Source: an uncultured Ruminococcus sp.
GTDB taxonomy: Bacteria > Bacillota > Clostridia > Oscillospirales > Acutalibacteraceae
Assembly: GCA_905233755.1 (NCBI GenBank)
Contig: CAJODM010000012.1
Span: 26,207 to 90,206 of the forward strand
DNA length: 64,000 nucleotides
Direction of reading: 5' to 3'
Shown here: in pieces, positions 26,166 to 34,667 of the stretch
Numbering within the stretch: position 1 is the stretch's first letter
Layout: every line of letters starts with the position of its first letter
Translations under genes and position numbers: made by a program
Notes under the pieces: model-generated
Database searches by the model: none
The model's input: the letters and a program-made list of their open reading frames with translations, nothing else
Told to the model about the DNA's origin: nothing

Positions 26166-26861
26166 GTGACAAAGCAGCTGACGATCGGCGATCTGCTGCA
26201 GATGTTTCTGCATCATATCCGGCTGATCATTATCCTGACACTTGTCGCGACGCTTATCGCGTTTTTGTATGTGACCTATATGGTGACGCCCGTCTATACG
26301 ACCTCTGCGCTGATCCTGGTTCAGACGGATTCGGCGTTTGACTACAGCACGTCCACCAGCTCCAGCTTATCGGGCGAGAAGGTCGACGTGAACAGCGTGA
26401 GCTCATCGGTCACGCTGGCTAACACCTGCGCCATCATGTTCACCCAGGATCCCGATATGAAGAGCATCATCAGCGGCGCGTCGGTCTCCATTAACTCGGT
26501 CGAGGACACGTACTTTCTGAGGATCACCGCATCCTCGCCCGATCCCAACACCGCCGCGACGATCGCCAACCGCGTTGCCGAGACGGCTCCGGCGGTATTT
26601 GCCAAGTACTTTGCCGACGCCGGCAAGGTCGACACGGTCGAAGAGGCGTCGATCCCATCGACCCCCTCGTCCCCCAACAAGTCGCGGTATATCCTGATGG
26701 GCTTTCTCATCGGGATCGTGCTGTCGCTTGTGATTTCGTTCTTGCTGGAGATTGTCGACACGACCATCAAGCCCGGCGACGATCTCTACAAGATATACGA
26801 TATCCCGGTGTTCGGCGAGATCATCGACTTTGATGCGGAAGGCGGTGCGAAGAAGAAATGA
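26166..26861 (+). CDS. Wzz-domain polysaccharide co-polymerase / BY-kinase activator
   Basis: 231 residues: N-terminal helix (about 20-40), an extracellular Ser/Thr-rich coil, and a second helix (about 176-198) preceded by the proline-rich PSTPSSPNKS typical of the Wzz/CpsC/YveK family. These proteins set capsule or exopolysaccharide chain length and activate the partner tyrosine kinase through a cytoplasmic tail. The start is GTG after AAAAGGGGGA. It overlaps the kinase gene by four bases (ATGA). No glycosyltransferase or polymerase gene is adjacent, so the target polymer is unknown. Confidence 0.88.
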   Translation: MTKQLTIGDLLQMFLHHIRLIIILTLVATLIAFLYVTYMVTPVYTTSALILVQTDSAFDYSTSTSSSLSGEKVDVNSVSSSVTLANTCAIMFTQDPDMKSIISGASVSINSVEDTYFLRITASSPDPNTAATIANRVAETAPAVFAKYFADAGKVDTVEEASIPSTPSSPNKSRYILMGFLIGIVLSLVISFLLEIVDTTIKPGDDLYKIYDIPVFGEIIDFDAEGGAKKK

Positions 26862-27598
26862 AAGTAAGCTCCAAGAAGCAGAAGACCGAAGCCCCCGAGA
26901 AGGCGAAGAACATCCTCTCTGCCGACTCCAAGTTTGCGATCGTCGAGGGCTACAAGATCGCGCGTACCAACCTCGTGTTCTCGCTGACCGCACAGGAGAA
27001 CAACTGTGTCGCCGTTACCTCATGGTCGAAGGGCGAGGGCAAGAGTACCGCCACCGTGAACCTCGCTATCTCCTTCGCCAAGATGGGGAAGAAGGTGCTG
27101 CTACTCGATACCGACCTGCGCCGCCCGAACATCCATAACCTGCTCAAACTCAAGAACGAGGAAGGGCTGTCCAATATCGTCGGCCAGTTCGGCAAGTTCG
27201 ATGAGATCGTGAACCGCAACGCGGTCCAGAACCTGGACGTCGTGACCTCCGGCCCGATCCCGCCCAACCCGTCCGAACTGCTCGCGTCACCGTCGTTCGA
27301 GAAGTTCATCACCCAGATGAAGGCGGACTATGACTATGTTATCATGGACACTCCGCCGCTCGGCGTTGTCGCCGATACCGTGCTGTTGAAGGACTATGTC
27401 GGCGGCTATGTGCTGGTCGTCCGCGAGAAGATCACGACCCACGGCGATGTGGAGCGTGCGATCCAGAACATCACGCTGGCGGATTCGAAGATCCTCGGAT
27501 TCCTCAAGGTCGGCTGCTCGATGCACAACCGCTCCGGCTACAAGAAGTATCGGTATCACTACAACTATAACTACAACTATACCTACTACCGCTACTGA
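26858..27598 (+). CDS. CpsD/CapB-family tyrosine kinase (BY-kinase)
   Basis: 246-residue cytoplasmic autokinase with Walker A SKGEGKST (about 56-63), Walker A' LLLDTDLRRP (about 85-94), Walker B VIMDTPPLG, and a C-terminal tyrosine cluster (about nine Tyr in the last 20 residues, alternating with Asn/His/Arg) that is the autophosphorylation tail. It works with the Wzz-like protein just upstream. The gene pair lacks the usual capsule locus around it, so a role in another envelope or regulatory process is possible. Confidence 0.93.
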   Translation: MKVSSKKQKTEAPEKAKNILSADSKFAIVEGYKIARTNLVFSLTAQENNCVAVTSWSKGEGKSTATVNLAISFAKMGKKVLLLDTDLRRPNIHNLLKLKNEEGLSNIVGQFGKFDEIVNRNAVQNLDVVTSGPIPPNPSELLASPSFEKFITQMKADYDYVIMDTPPLGVVADTVLLKDYVGGYVLVVREKITTHGDVERAIQNITLADSKILGFLKVGCSMHNRSGYKKYRYHYNYNYNYTYYRY

Positions 27599-27688
27599 TA
27601 TCCCCTTGCGAGCGCGACCGATGATCTACCGCAGTGTGCCGAAGGACTGACATCTCAGCGTGTCCGAATACGCTATCGGATGCCTGCC

Positions 27689-27716
27689 GAAGACCCCCGA
27701 ACGGGGGTCTTCTTCA
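27689..27716 (+). terminator. Terminator after the BY-kinase gene
   Basis: Perfect 10-bp stem GAAGACCCCC/GGGGGTCTTC, loop GAAC, then TTCAT. Confidence 0.8.
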
Positions 27717-27790
27717 TATAGAAGGAATTCGTTATCACTATCTGCATCCCGTTCATATCATAAAATAATTGCAAGAATATCACAAAAGTA

Positions 27791-27819
27791 TTGCAAAAAC
27801 TCGAATTTTGCGGTATGAT
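27791..27819 (+). promoter_or_regulatory. Sigma-A promoter of the aminotransferase gene
   Basis: TTGCAA, 17-base spacer, TATGAT. It lies in the 272-base gap 27599-27870, which otherwise holds only the terminator before it. Confidence 0.7.
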
Positions 27820-27870
27820 AGTAGGACAACAGCGAAAAATTCTGCAATTTTTATCGAAGAAGGGTGCAAA

Positions 27871-29151
27871 ATGCAGTATCAAGATTATACGAGAGAGCAG
27901 CTTTTGGCCGAGCGCGACCGCCTGCGCGCCGACTATCGCGAGATCAAGAAGCTCGGGCTGCGGCTGAACATGTCCCGCGGGGTTCCCAGTCCCGAGCAGC
28001 TGGGGCTGTCGCTGCCGATGCTGGATATCATCCACAGCGAGTCGGACTGCCGCGCGATCGACGGCTCCGACTGCCGCAACTACGGGCTGCTGGACGGCAT
28101 CCCCTCCTGCCGGCAGATGATGGCGGATATGATGGAGGTCACCCCGAACATGGTCATGGTCGGCGGCAACTCGTCGCTGAACATGATGTTCGACACCATC
28201 GCCTGTTTTATGAACAAGCCGGTCGTCAAGGGCGAGCGCCCGTGGTGCGAGGTAGCGGACAGAAAGTTCCTCTGTCCCGCGCCGGGCTATGACCGCCACT
28301 TCGGCATTACCGGTTACTTCGGCTTTGAGATGATACCGGTGCCGATGCATCCCGACGGCCCCGATATGGATCTTGTCGAACAGCTCGTCAAGGATCCGTC
28401 CGTCAAGGGGATCTGGTGCGTACCGAAGTACTCGAACCCCGAGGGCATCACCTACTCAAACGAGGTCGTGCGCCGGTTCGCGTCGCTAAATCCCGCTGCG
28501 CCCGACTTCAGGATCATGTGGGACAACGCCTACTGCATCCACGATCTCACCGATTCGGGCGATACGCTGCTGCCGATCATGGCGGCGTGTGAGCAGGCGG
28601 GACATCCCGACCTGCCGATCCTGTTCTGCTCGACCTCGAAGATCACCTTCCCCGGTTCCGGCGTCGCGGCGATGGCGGCGTCGATGAACAACATGAAGGT
28701 CATCAAGAACAAGTACAAGTACCAGACCATCGGTTATGACAAGATCAACATGCTCCGTCATGTCCGGTTCTTCGGCAGCTTTGACGGGATGAAGGCGCAT
28801 ATGGCAAAGCACCGCGCCGTTATCGCGCCGCGGTTCGAGCTCGTGATGGATCGTATCGATACACAGCTGTCGGACTACGGCGTGATCTCCTACAACCGGC
28901 CGCGCGGCGGGTACTTCGTCAGCGTCTATGTGACGCACGGCACCGCCAAGCGCGTCGTTGACCTGTGCACCGAGGCGGGGGTGACGCTCACCAACGCCGG
29001 CGCCACCTATCCATACGGCAAGGATCCCGACGATTCGAATATCCGTATTGCGCCGACCTATCCGTCGCTCGACGAGCTGTCGAAGGCGATGGATATCTTC
29101 TGCATCTGTACACGGCTCGCATCGGTCGAGAAACTCCTTTCGGATGCTTGA
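27871..29151 (+). CDS. PLP-dependent aminotransferase (MocR-like aminotransferase family)
   Basis: 426-residue fold-type I aminotransferase without the DNA-binding domain of MocR regulators. The PLP lysine fits CSTSKITFPGSG, the aspartate fits MWDNAY, and the substrate-carboxylate arginine fits SNIRIAP. The N-terminal SRGVPSPEQL and YGLLDGIPSCR match the atypical aspartate aminotransferase group (Aminotran_MocR). Substrate unproven; aspartate or a bulky amino acid is likely. The ATG at 27871 follows GAAGAAGGG. It stands alone between promoter and terminator. Confidence 0.87.
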   Translation: MQYQDYTREQLLAERDRLRADYREIKKLGLRLNMSRGVPSPEQLGLSLPMLDIIHSESDCRAIDGSDCRNYGLLDGIPSCRQMMADMMEVTPNMVMVGGNSSLNMMFDTIACFMNKPVVKGERPWCEVADRKFLCPAPGYDRHFGITGYFGFEMIPVPMHPDGPDMDLVEQLVKDPSVKGIWCVPKYSNPEGITYSNEVVRRFASLNPAAPDFRIMWDNAYCIHDLTDSGDTLLPIMAACEQAGHPDLPILFCSTSKITFPGSGVAAMAASMNNMKVIKNKYKYQTIGYDKINMLRHVRFFGSFDGMKAHMAKHRAVIAPRFELVMDRIDTQLSDYGVISYNRPRGGYFVSVYVTHGTAKRVVDLCTEAGVTLTNAGATYPYGKDPDDSNIRIAPTYPSLDELSKAMDIFCICTRLASVEKLLSDA

Positions 29152-29179
29152 TCGACGCTTATGATCTCCTGTTCCTGCG

Positions 29180-29214
29180 GGCTGACCGACGATCGGTCGG
29201 CCTCGTCTTTTATT
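29180..29214 (+). terminator. Terminator after the aminotransferase gene
   Basis: 10-bp stem GGCTGACCGA/TCGGTCGGCC with a 3-base loop, then TCGTCTTTTATT. Confidence 0.7.
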
Positions 29215-29258
29215 CTTAATCGGAATAATGACTATTTTGTCATTTTCTGCATCGTTTC

Positions 29259-29287
29259 TTGACTTTTAGCGGAATAGTCTGTATAAT
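29259..29287 (+). promoter_or_regulatory. Sigma-A promoter of secDF
   Basis: TTGACT, 17-base spacer, TATAAT. The leader of about 85 nt can form a stem TATCTTG (29310-29316) with CAAGATA (29339-29345). Confidence 0.8.
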
Positions 29288-29379
29288 TATTCTGTTATGA
29301 TTGAAAGTGTATCTTGTGGTAGTGCCGTCTGACAGTCCCAAGATATGGCTTTCGGAAAGAAACATATGGAGGTTTAGGC

Positions 29380-30717
29380 ATGAAAAGAATTCCAAAGCCG
29401 GTATTCTTCATTGTCGCCATCCTGATCCTTGTCTTTGCCTGTACGGCATTCTTCGGCGTCAAGTACTATGACGGCGATGTACAGCATACGGTGATCAAGG
29501 GTCTGAGCGACATCCGATGGGGAATAGACATCCGCGGCGGTGTTGAGGCGACCTTCAAGCCGGCAGGCGAGGTCGACGCGACGGATGAACAGCTTGATTC
29601 TGCAAAATCTATTATCGAAACCCGTATGGTCTCCAGCGGTATCACCGACTATGAGCTGTACGTTGACTATGGTTCAGATCGTATCATCGTTCGCTATCCG
29701 TGGAAAGAGGACGAGACCGAGTTCGATCCGGTCGCGGCTATCGACGAGCTTGCCGCTACGGCGCACCTGTCGTTCCGCAACTCTGACGGCGAAGAGCTGA
29801 TGGACGGCTCCTCTGTCCAGAGCGCCCAGGCGGGCGTCAACACCGAGAGCGGTTCTTCGAGCGAGTACCTCGTGCTGCTCGATCTCACCGACGAGGGTGC
29901 CGACCTGTTCGCCTCGATCACCGAAGAGTATCTGAACCAGACCATCGCTATCTACATGGATGATATCGAGCTTTCGGCACCGACGGTCCAGTCGGTCATC
30001 TCTGACGGCTCGGCACAGATCACCGGTGACTTCACCGCCGAGGAGGCGGTCCAGCTTGCGAACCAGATCAACGGCGGTGCGCTGCCCTTCGATCTCGAGA
30101 CCGCGTCCTTCGGTTCGGTCTCCGCGACATTGGGTCAGAACTCGCTGATCGCGATGGGCTATGCTGCGATCATCGCGTTCGTGCTGATCGCGCTGTTCAT
30201 GATCCTCCGTTATCGCGTACCGGGGTTCGTGGCGGTCATCGCGCTGATCGGTCAGCTTGCGCTGTCGGTTGCCGCTGTCAGCCGCTACTTCAACGTGTTC
30301 AACTCCTTCACCATGACCCTGCCCGGTATCGCCGGTATCATCCTGTCGGTCGGTATGGGCGTTGACGCGAACATCATCACCGCCGAGCGTATCAAAGAGG
30401 AGTTCCGCTCCGGCAAGACGCTCGACTCAGCGATCGAGCGCGGCACCAAGAACTCGCTGTCTGCTATCATTGACGGTAACATGACGGTCGTTATCGTGTC
30501 CATCATCCTGCTGCTGGTGTTCGGCCCGTCCAACATCCTCTCGGTGATCTTCGGCCAGTCCACCACCGGTACCATCTATGCCTTCGGTTATACGCTGCTC
30601 GTCGGCGTTATCTCCAACTTCATCATGGGCGTATGGCTCTCGCGCACGATGCTCAAGAGTATAGCCGGCGTCGGATTCCTGCGTAAAAAATGGTTGTTCG
30701 GAGGTGCCGGAAAATGA
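29380..30717 (+). CDS. secD: Protein translocase subunit SecD
   Basis: RND-type membrane subunit that pulls exported proteins using the proton motive force. 445 residues: a first helix (8-28), the periplasmic P1 domain beginning near SDIRWGIDIRGGVEATF, then TM2-6 with FRSGKTLDSAIERG and the GVDANIITAERIKEE helix. The ribosome site ATGGAGG is clear. It overlaps secF by four bases. The window thus holds secG and secDF as three of the Sec accessory genes. Confidence 0.96.
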   Translation: MKRIPKPVFFIVAILILVFACTAFFGVKYYDGDVQHTVIKGLSDIRWGIDIRGGVEATFKPAGEVDATDEQLDSAKSIIETRMVSSGITDYELYVDYGSDRIIVRYPWKEDETEFDPVAAIDELAATAHLSFRNSDGEELMDGSSVQSAQAGVNTESGSSSEYLVLLDLTDEGADLFASITEEYLNQTIAIYMDDIELSAPTVQSVISDGSAQITGDFTAEEAVQLANQINGGALPFDLETASFGSVSATLGQNSLIAMGYAAIIAFVLIALFMILRYRVPGFVAVIALIGQLALSVAAVSRYFNVFNSFTMTLPGIAGIILSVGMGVDANIITAERIKEEFRSGKTLDSAIERGTKNSLSAIIDGNMTVVIVSIILLLVFGPSNILSVIFGQSTTGTIYAFGYTLLVGVISNFIMGVWLSRTMLKSIAGVGFLRKKWLFGGAGK

Positions 30718-31652
30718 AAAGAGACATGAACTTCATCGGTCATAGCAAGATATTCTTCACTATCTCTCTGTGCATCATTCTCATCGGTATCGTCTGCAAC
30801 ATCATCTTCGGCGCGACCCTGGATATCCAGTTCAAGGGCGGCACCATCATCACCTACGGATTTGTGGGCGAGGTGGATGAGAACGCGCTGAAGGATACCA
30901 TCCAGGGCGCCACCCCCGACAACAACGTCACCTTTACCATCACCCGCGATATCCTCAACAATACCGAGGACGAGGACGCCTATGCCATTCAGATCCAGTT
31001 CTCCGGCGAGGAGGCGATCGAGACTGCCGATCAGCAGGCGATCACCGATGCGCTGACCGAGGCGTTCCCCGACAACGGATTCGTCTATCAGGAGGCGTCG
31101 TCCGTCGAGGCGTCGATGGGTCTGAAATTCCTGCTCAAGTGTCTTGTCGCGGTAGCGATCGCGTCTGTGCTGATGGTGCTCTATGTCACCATCCGGTTCA
31201 AGCGCATCGGCGGTCTGTCCGCCGGTGTGATGGCGCTGGTCGCACTGTTCCACGATGTGGCGATGATCTACTTTATGTACGTCATCTTCCGCATGCCGAT
31301 CGACTCGAACTTCATCGCGGTCGTGCTGATGATCCTCGGCTACTCGCTCAACGATACCATCGTCATCTATGACCGTGTCCGTGAGGAACGCCGTGTCATG
31401 GGCCCCAAGGCCGACCTTGCCGATGTCTTCAACCATTCGGCGAGCTCCGTGTTCTCGCGTACCATCGCGACCTCGATCACGACCCTTGTCGCGATCGCGA
31501 CGGTCTATGTGGTCGCTGTGATATTCTCGCTCGACTCGGTTCAGAGCTTTGCGCTGCCGATGATGATCGGCGTCGTCTCCGGATGCTACTCGTCGCTGTG
31601 TATCGCCGGTCCCCTCTGGGTTTTCTGGAACAAGCGCAAGCAGTCATCGTAA
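30714..31652 (+). CDS. secF: Protein translocase subunit SecF
   Basis: Partner of SecD. 312 residues with six predicted helices, TM1 (about 14-33) followed by a periplasmic domain with DIQFKGGTIITY, then the conserved ILGYSLNDTIVIYDRVRE and SRTIATSITTLVA. The ATG at 30714 sits in the ATGA overlap with secD and has GGAGGTG before it. Followed by a strong hairpin. Confidence 0.95.
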   Translation: MKRDMNFIGHSKIFFTISLCIILIGIVCNIIFGATLDIQFKGGTIITYGFVGEVDENALKDTIQGATPDNNVTFTITRDILNNTEDEDAYAIQIQFSGEEAIETADQQAITDALTEAFPDNGFVYQEASSVEASMGLKFLLKCLVAVAIASVLMVLYVTIRFKRIGGLSAGVMALVALFHDVAMIYFMYVIFRMPIDSNFIAVVLMILGYSLNDTIVIYDRVREERRVMGPKADLADVFNHSASSVFSRTIATSITTLVAIATVYVVAVIFSLDSVQSFALPMMIGVVSGCYSSLCIAGPLWVFWNKRKQSS

Positions 31653-31677
31653 CATCAGCTTCACGTATCTGTATATC

Positions 31678-31708
31678 AAACGCACCGCAGGGATCCTGCG
31701 GTGCGTTT
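31678..31708. terminator. Bidirectional terminator between secF and the DUF4363 gene
   Basis: 14-bp perfect stem AAACGCACCGCAGG/CCTGCGGTGCGTTT with a GAT loop. T-rich ends on both strands serve the two convergent transcripts. Confidence 0.85.
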
Positions 31709-31710
31709 TG

Positions 31711-32091
31711 CTATAGGATGTTCTCGATACACGGCGTCTGGGCGTTCGACAGGTTGATGAGCTGTCGCTTTGCCACCGCCGACACGGCGAGAAACTCGCT
31801 GATATCACCCGTCTGTGAGTATCGCCTGAGCATCGCGATATTCAGCGCGATCTCGCTGACGTCGCTGTGCTGGAGAAAGATCTCCATCGTCCGCTCGCCG
31901 AGCGTGAACCGATGATCGAGCTTCTCGACCGTCTCCTGAGCATCGGTGATGGCGTTCTGCTCGATCTGTTCCTCGGCGGTGCTGAGCATCTCGATATAGA
32001 TGTCCGCGCTTGAGGTGATATAGAAGTACTGGTAGAGCGTGAACGCCGCTACCGCGATCACGATGAGCAGCGCGATGATCCCTCGTTTCAT
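31711..32091 (-). CDS. DUF4363 family protein
   Basis: 126 residues: an N-terminal transmembrane helix (about 4-24), then a helical domain outside the membrane of unknown function (DUF4363). Its start overlaps the stop of the DUF421 gene (ATGA), a pairing seen in many clostridia, suggesting one membrane unit. In some sporulating species DUF421/DUF4363 genes are sporulation-linked, but nothing here proves that. Confidence 0.8.
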   Translation of the reverse strand: MKRGIIALLIVIAVAAFTLYQYFYITSSADIYIEMLSTAEEQIEQNAITDAQETVEKLDHRFTLGERTMEIFLQHSDVSEIALNIAMLRRYSQTGDISEFLAVSAVAKRQLINLSNAQTPCIENIL

Positions 32092-32615
32092 GTGTTCTCC
32101 CCGCCTTTTTCTACGCTCTCGATCTCGTCTATGAGCTCTGTGCTCTCGACGGTATCGTCCCGATCCTCTTGCATCAGCACGCTGATGCTGCCATTCGGCT
32201 CGATGATAGCATACCGGATGCTCTCTGTATCGAACACCTGCTGCTGCCGCAGCAGCGAGTAGACGTCCTCCTCGCTCACCCTCAGGCGCCTTAGCTCGCT
32301 TTTGATCATCCTGCCGTCCTTGATGACGACGATCGGATGACCGCACACGATCCCCCTGAACCGACGGGACTTGAGCATGATGATCGAGACGCACAGCTCC
32401 AGCGCGATGAGCAGCATCACCGGCACCGCGCTCATCATCAGCGGGCGCGAGGGATTCTCGAGCGGCAGCGACGCGATCTCGGAGATGATGAGCGTGATGA
32501 CCAGCTCTGAGGTCTGCATATCGCTGACCTGGCGTTTTCCCATCAGCCGCACGGCGACGATGACCAGGATGTAGACGATGACGGTTCTGATGATGATTGT
32601 CAACATATGCTTCAC
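32088..32615 (-). CDS. DUF421 (YetF-like) membrane protein
   Basis: 175 residues: three helices near the N-terminus with the family motif RLMGKRQVSDMQTSELVITLIISEIAS, then a cytoplasmic domain with GHPIVVIKDG and LRVSEEDVYSLLRQQQV. Function poorly defined; Bacillus relatives form membrane oligomers. The GTG start at 32615 is chosen for the AGGATGGG upstream; an ATG nine bases later is an alternative. Transcribed divergently from hprK, with a striking inverted repeat between them. Confidence 0.88.
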   Translation of the reverse strand: MKHMLTIIIRTVIVYILVIVAVRLMGKRQVSDMQTSELVITLIISEIASLPLENPSRPLMMSAVPVMLLIALELCVSIIMLKSRRFRGIVCGHPIVVIKDGRMIKSELRRLRVSEEDVYSLLRQQQVFDTESIRYAIIEPNGSISVLMQEDRDDTVESTELIDEIESVEKGGENT

Positions 32616-32672
32616 CCATCCTAGTATGCGCTTTTTCCGTCGGTTTATCCCGCGACAAAATGGGGAGAATAT

Positions 32673-32695
32673 TTTTATGCAATTTCTGCATAAAA
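32673..32695. promoter_or_regulatory. Perfect inverted repeat between DUF421 operon and hprK
   Basis: TTTTATGCA-N5-TGCATAAAA: two exact 9-bp arms, about 58 bases before the DUF421 start and 92 before hprK. It looks like an operator for a dimeric regulator; no known site matched. Confidence 0.5.
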
Positions 32696-32718
32696 CCGTG
32701 CATATATTCTTTATTAGG

Positions 32719-32747
32719 TTTATAACCCCAACTCGTTGGAGTATAAT
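32719..32747 (+). promoter_or_regulatory. Promoter of hprK with a palindromic spacer
   Basis: TTTATA, 17-base spacer, TATAAT. The spacer contains CCAAC-TC-GTTGG (32728-32739), a possible repressor site. Confidence 0.6.
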
Positions 32748-32786
32748 ATACTATGATTCAAAATATCGTAGGAAAGAAGGCGCATT

Positions 32787-33755
32787 ATGAGCGATAATCC
32801 GTATTTTGTCACCCTGACACAGCTGATCCGTGAGATAGGTCTGACCGAGTACTATATGCCTGCCGAACCGTCCGATATCCATATCACCGTCAACGACGTC
32901 GACCGTCCGGGGCTGGAGCTTGTGGGGTATATGGACTTCTTCGACAGCCGCTATCTGATCGCCTTCGGACGCACCGAGATGTCTTTTCTCGAGTCCGAGA
33001 CCACCGAGAAGCAGATCGAGCATCTCGAGCCGATTTTTGAGCAGAAACCGCCGGCCGTGATCGTCGCGCGCGACATCACCCCGCTGCCGGTGATGCTGGA
33101 GCTGGCACAGACCTACGGCGTGCCGATCCTGACCACCCCCGATACCACCTCTGCTGTCACGGCGGGGATCGTGGCGTTGCTGAGCGTTGAGCTTGCGCCC
33201 CGTATCACCCGTCACGGCGTGCTGGTCGAGGTGTACGGCGAAGGATGCCTGCTGATCGGCGACTCCGGCGTCGGCAAGTCCGAGACCGCGATCGAGCTTG
33301 TCAAGCGCGGCCATCGGCTGATCGCCGACGATGCGGTCGAGATCAAGCGCGTCTCCAAGCGTTCGCTGGTCGGCTCCTCACCCGAGAACATCCGCCACTT
33401 TATCGAGCTGCGCGGTATCGGCATCATCAACGCCCGCCGGATCTTCGGTATCGGCGCGGTGAAGGTATCCGAGAAGATCGACCTCGTCATCAACCTCGAG
33501 CTGTGGAACTCGAAGAAGGTCTATGACCGCATGGGCATGGATGACGAGTATATGGAGATCCTCGGGCTCGAGGTCCCCGTCGTTACTATCCCTGTCAAGC
33601 CCGGGCGCAACCTCGCCGTGATCATCGAGGTCGCCGCCATGAACCATCGCCAGAAGAAGATGGGCTACAACGGCGCACAGGAGCTGCTGCAGAACCTCGG
33701 GATGGATATCAGCCCCGACGACATCGGCAAGAAGCGCATCGATACCAACTGGTGA
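32787..33755 (+). CDS. hprK: HPr kinase/phosphorylase
   Basis: Phosphorylates HPr at its regulatory serine and reverses it, setting carbon catabolite repression. 322 residues: N-terminal MurF-like domain, then the kinase domain with Walker A GDSGVGKS (about 159-166), the DDAVEIKR loop, the signature ELRGIGIINARRIFGIGAV and the C-terminal PVKPGRNLAVIIEVAA. Ribosome site AGGAAAGAAGG. First gene of a long plus-strand series; only six bases separate it from murB. Confidence 0.97.
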   Translation: MSDNPYFVTLTQLIREIGLTEYYMPAEPSDIHITVNDVDRPGLELVGYMDFFDSRYLIAFGRTEMSFLESETTEKQIEHLEPIFEQKPPAVIVARDITPLPVMLELAQTYGVPILTTPDTTSAVTAGIVALLSVELAPRITRHGVLVEVYGEGCLLIGDSGVGKSETAIELVKRGHRLIADDAVEIKRVSKRSLVGSSPENIRHFIELRGIGIINARRIFGIGAVKVSEKIDLVINLELWNSKKVYDRMGMDDEYMEILGLEVPVVTIPVKPGRNLAVIIEVAAMNHRQKKMGYNGAQELLQNLGMDISPDDIGKKRIDTNW

Positions 33756-33761
33756 TGTGAT

Positions 33762-34664
33762 ATGATGAACCAACTGACAGCTTTCTTGGAAGAACAGCAT
33801 ATCGCCTATCGGCTGCACGAGCCCATGCGGGCGCATACCACCTTTAAGATCGGCGGCGAGGCGGACGTCTGTCTGACCGTCTGTTCTGTCGACGAACTCA
33901 TCGGTGTGCTCGCGCGCTGCCGTGCGCTCGGCATCCCCGCCATGGTGATCGGCAGGGGGTCGAATCTGCTCGTGTCCGACGAGGGGATCGAGGGCGCGGT
34001 GATCGAGCTGGGCGGTGCGTTCCGTAAGCTTTCGGTCGACGGCGATACCGTCACCTGCGGCGCGGGCGTCAGCTTGTCAAAGCTCTGTACCGTCGCCTGT
34101 GAGCACGGGCTCTCCGGGCTCGAGTTTGCCTACGGAATCCCCGGGTCTGTCGGCGGCGCGGTGTATATGAACGCCGGCGCCTATGGCGGCGAGATGCGCG
34201 ATGTCTGCGCGGATGTGACCGCACTCTCCGAGAGCGGTGCGATCTGCGTTGTCGATAGAGCGGACTGTGCGTTCGGCTACCGCACCTCTGTCTTCAAGAC
34301 GAGTGGCGATATTATTCTTTTTTCGAAATTTATGTTACATCCCGACGACAGTGCAGCGATCCGTTCCCGCATGGACGACTACATGGATCGCCGCCGCTCA
34401 AAGCAGCCGCTGGAGTACCCCTCTGCGGGCTCGGTGTTCAAGCGCCCTGTCGGCGCGTTTGCCGGCACGCTGATCGAGTCCTGCGGGCTGAAGGGGACGT
34501 CCGTCGGCGGCGCTCAGGTCTCTATAAAGCACGCCGGATTTATCATCAACACCGGCGGCGCGACCTGTGACGATGTGATGCGCCTTGTTGCGCTGATACA
34601 AGAGCGCGTCAAGCACGAGACCGGCTATGACCTTCAGCGCGAGATCATCCGGATAGGGAGGTAG
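33762..34664 (+). CDS. murB: UDP-N-acetylenolpyruvoylglucosamine reductase
   Basis: NADPH/FAD enzyme making UDP-MurNAc in peptidoglycan synthesis. 300 residues, type II MurB. FAD-binding HTTFKIGGEAD and IGRGSNLLVSD, then GIPGSVGGAVYMNAGAYG, catalytic region YPSAGSVFKRP and the LIESCGLKG loop, ending with a conserved glutamate region. Either of two consecutive ATGs may start it. It holds a near-match of the AT-rich palindrome at 34315. Confidence 0.95.
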   Translation: MMNQLTAFLEEQHIAYRLHEPMRAHTTFKIGGEADVCLTVCSVDELIGVLARCRALGIPAMVIGRGSNLLVSDEGIEGAVIELGGAFRKLSVDGDTVTCGAGVSLSKLCTVACEHGLSGLEFAYGIPGSVGGAVYMNAGAYGGEMRDVCADVTALSESGAICVVDRADCAFGYRTSVFKTSGDIILFSKFMLHPDDSAAIRSRMDDYMDRRRSKQPLEYPSAGSVFKRPVGAFAGTLIESCGLKGTSVGGAQVSIKHAGFIINTGGATCDDVMRLVALIQERVKHETGYDLQREIIRIGR

Positions 34665-34667
34665 AGG

